Shown one piece after another: positions 62,287 to 64,000 of a DNA stretch of 64,000 bases. Source of the DNA: Krasilnikovia cinnamomea (GTDB lineage Bacteria > Actinomycetota > Actinomycetes > Mycobacteriales > Micromonosporaceae); the NCBI RefSeq assembly GCF_004217545.1, contig NZ_SHKY01000001.1, positions 3,534,001-3,598,000 on the forward strand, in the 5' to 3' direction. The notes beneath the pieces are model-generated. The model was not told the DNA's origin. It saw nothing but the letters and a program-made list of their open reading frames with translations, and made no database searches. Made by a program: the position numbers and the translations under genes. Each line of letters begins with the position of its first letter. Position 1 is the first letter of the stretch.

Positions 62287-63897
62287 TCAGGTGCGGAACT
62301 GGCTGACCTCGCCGCGCAGCCGGTCGGCCACCCGGGTGAGTTCCTCCGCGGTCTGGTGCGCCTGCTCGGACCCGGCCGAGGTGGTTTGCGCGGCGAGCGC
62401 CACCCCGGAGATGTTCTCCGCGATCTGCGCCGATCCGGACGCCGCCTCGCCCACCCCGCGGCTCATCTCCTGAGTGGTGGCCGTCTGCTCCTCCACCGCC
62501 CCGGCGATGGTGACCGAGTAGTCGTTGATCCGGTTGATGATGTCGTCGACCCGGGCGATCGCCGTGCCCGCGGCGGCGGTGTCCTGCTGGATGGTCTGCA
62601 CCAGCAGCGAGATGTCGTCGGTGGCCTTCGCCGTCGCCTGCGCGAGGTCCTTGACCTCGCCGGCCACCACGGCGAACCCCTTGCCGGACTCGCCGGCGCG
62701 AGCGGCTTCGATCGTGGCGTTGAGTGCCAGGAGGTTCGTCTGCTCCGCGATCTCGGTGATCAGCTTGATGACCGTGCCGATCTCGGCGCTGCTCGCACCG
62801 AGTTTGGCGATCACCCGGGACGCCTCGCGGGCACCGTCGACCCCCGACGCGGCGACCCGGGCCGCCTCGGTCGCACTGCCCGAGATCTCGGCGATCGCGG
62901 CGGTCATCTCCTCGGTGCCCGTGGCCACGGTCTGCACGTTGCGGGACACCTCCTCGGAGGCGGAGGCGACCTGATCGGACTGCGCGGAGGTCTCGGTGGC
63001 CGCGCCGCCCAGATGCGCCGACACCTGGGCGAGCTGACCGGCCGCGTCGGCGACGGTGGTGGTGTCGGCGCTGATCACCGCGAACGAGGCGCTCAGCGCG
63101 TCCAGCGTGGTGTCGACCGCGCGGCCGAGCTCGGCCAGTTCATCGCGGCCCGTCAGCCCGACCCGGACCGTGAGGTCCTTGTCCGCGACCTGGCGCATCG
63201 CGGCGACCATGCGGCCCAGCGGCCGGACGATCGTGCGGGTGACCAGGAACGCCAGCGCCCCGGCCAGCAGCACGCAGACCACGCCCGTGCCGACCACCAG
63301 AAGGCGGGTGTCGCGGCTGGTCGCGGTGAAGTCCGCGCGGGCCTGGTCGGCCGCCTTGGCGGACTGGTCCACCAGGGTGTCGGCACCCTGCACGATCTTG
63401 GCCATCCATTCCAGTGACTCGCCCGAGGCCAGGTCGTTGGACGCGGCGATCGACGCGGGCGTGCCGGCCCGGTATCCGGCGATGATCTTCTGGTCGACCT
63501 GGACGAACGCCTCGAACGATTTCTGCAGGTTCGCTACCGTCTCGCGTTCCTGGGCGGTGAGCTGGTCGGAGCGCAGGGCGGCCAGGTCGGTGCGGAACGC
63601 CGCGGTCGACGCCAGGAACTCCTTGCGCTGGCCCACCGTGTCGTCGGCCGCGTTCGGCACTCCACGCACGACGTCGAACGCGTACCCGGTCTGCCAGCCC
63701 GCGAAGTCGGCGGTGCGGAACTTCGCGGTCTGCGCGTGCGAGCGGATCCCGGCGGCCTCGGTGACCCGGTTGGTCGCCTCCTCCATCCGCGCCTGTCCCC
63801 ACAGTCCCAGCCCGACGGTCACCGCCAGCAGCAGCCCCACCAAGCCGAAGGCCGCCCCCAGCCGGACGCCCACCCGCAAGTTCCTGACCAAGCCCAT
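62287..63897 (-). CDS. Methyl-accepting chemotaxis protein with the same sensor type as kinases 1-3
   Basis: A protein of 536 residues from ATG 63897, with GGGGGA 7 bases upstream. TM1 lies at about 12-34. The extracellular sensor (36-190) contains KFRTADFAGWQTGYAFDVVRGVP and FLASTAAFRTDLAAL, as in the three hybrid kinases. TM2 lies at about 200-220, HAMP at 222-275, and the signalling domain with hairpin tip AEQTNLLALNATIEAARAGE is at about 380. The C-terminus has no CheR-docking pentapeptide. It should control the flagellar motor through CheA/CheW, which are not encoded here. This implies a motile stage in the life cycle. Confidence 0.92.
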   Translation of the reverse strand: MGLVRNLRVGVRLGAAFGLVGLLLAVTVGLGLWGQARMEEATNRVTEAAGIRSHAQTAKFRTADFAGWQTGYAFDVVRGVPNAADDTVGQRKEFLASTAAFRTDLAALRSDQLTAQERETVANLQKSFEAFVQVDQKIIAGYRAGTPASIAASNDLASGESLEWMAKIVQGADTLVDQSAKAADQARADFTATSRDTRLLVVGTGVVCVLLAGALAFLVTRTIVRPLGRMVAAMRQVADKDLTVRVGLTGRDELAELGRAVDTTLDALSASFAVISADTTTVADAAGQLAQVSAHLGGAATETSAQSDQVASASEEVSRNVQTVATGTEEMTAAIAEISGSATEAARVAASGVDGAREASRVIAKLGASSAEIGTVIKLITEIAEQTNLLALNATIEAARAGESGKGFAVVAGEVKDLAQATAKATDDISLLVQTIQQDTAAAGTAIARVDDIINRINDYSVTIAGAVEEQTATTQEMSRGVGEAASGSAQIAENISGVALAAQTTSAGSEQAHQTAEELTRVADRLRGEVSQFRT

Positions 63898-64000
63898 GGC
63901 AAATCCCCCGATACCAGCACCTTGTGCTGTGAATCGGCTCACGCAGCCCGCACCTGAGGCACGTTCCATCAGGTGGATCAGGGGCCGGGGGCGGCGAAAC

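Overview
The window is high-G+C DNA with long GC3-rich genes, many GTG starts, frequent 4-nt ATGA/GTGA gene overlaps, an Lsr2 nucleoid protein, an actinobacterial SOS box and large multi-HAMP hybrid kinases. This points to an actinomycete. The several STAS/SpoIIE proteins, a chemoreceptor and the style of the XRE-TPR regulators fit Micromonosporaceae (Actinoplanes-like). The genus is an inference from gene content only.

Layout. 1-5.6 kb: the end of a DEDDh exonuclease, a subtilisin-fold protein that has lost its catalytic triad, a glutamine-rich low-complexity protein, a small XRE regulator, and a secreted trypsin-fold/ricin-lectin protein that has also lost catalytic residues. 5.6-11.4 kb: a glycerol catabolism locus in which iclR-glpK and glpK-glpD diverge around a perfect 17-bp palindrome. 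11.4-15.8 kb: an NlpC/P60-like protein, two small translationally coupled genes, a TPR regulator/phosphotransferase operon, and an Imm1-like immunity gene lying between a decayed copy of the hmp leader and the real flavohemoglobin gene. 15.9-21.7 kb: hmp, a P-loop kinase-like gene, a VWA membrane protein, a cytochrome P450 and lsr2. 21.9-28.4 kb: bluB, a multiply broken XRE-TPR regulator coupled to an intact 2H phosphoesterase, a zinc-ribbon membrane protein, a GAF-EAL phosphodiesterase, a paralogous pair of unknown beta-rich proteins and a papain-like protein. 28.5-35 kb: an L,D-transpeptidase lipoprotein, a CGNR zinc-finger protein, a zf-HC2 membrane protein, a small gene under a perfect SOS box, mscL, a STAS protein, and a PadR-ABC transporter operon with an apparently leaderless, self-overlapping promoter.

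35-42 kb: three tandem hybrid histidine kinases with the same architecture. Their extracellular sensor domain is the same family as that of a chemoreceptor at 62.3-63.9 kb, so four receptors in this window probably read related signals. 42-54.6 kb: oligopeptidase B, a short FAD oxidoreductase, signalling proteins (SpoIIAA-like, SpoIIE-type phosphatase, a 1465-aa kinase with a long HAMP array, a response regulator) and a secreted beta-propeller protein. 54.7-56 kb: a broken PIN toxin fragment, a MerR-thioredoxin pair and another STAS protein. 56.1-62.3 kb: one tightly overlapping operon, hemL - histidine phosphatase - TlpA-like - ccdA - resB - ccsB, which joins haem precursor synthesis to System II cytochrome c maturation.

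No rRNA, tRNA, CRISPR array or insertion sequence was recognised. The accessory-looking segments are about 12.1-15.8 kb, 22.6-25.2 kb and 54.6-54.9 kb; they hold the pseudogenes, duplications and small genes.
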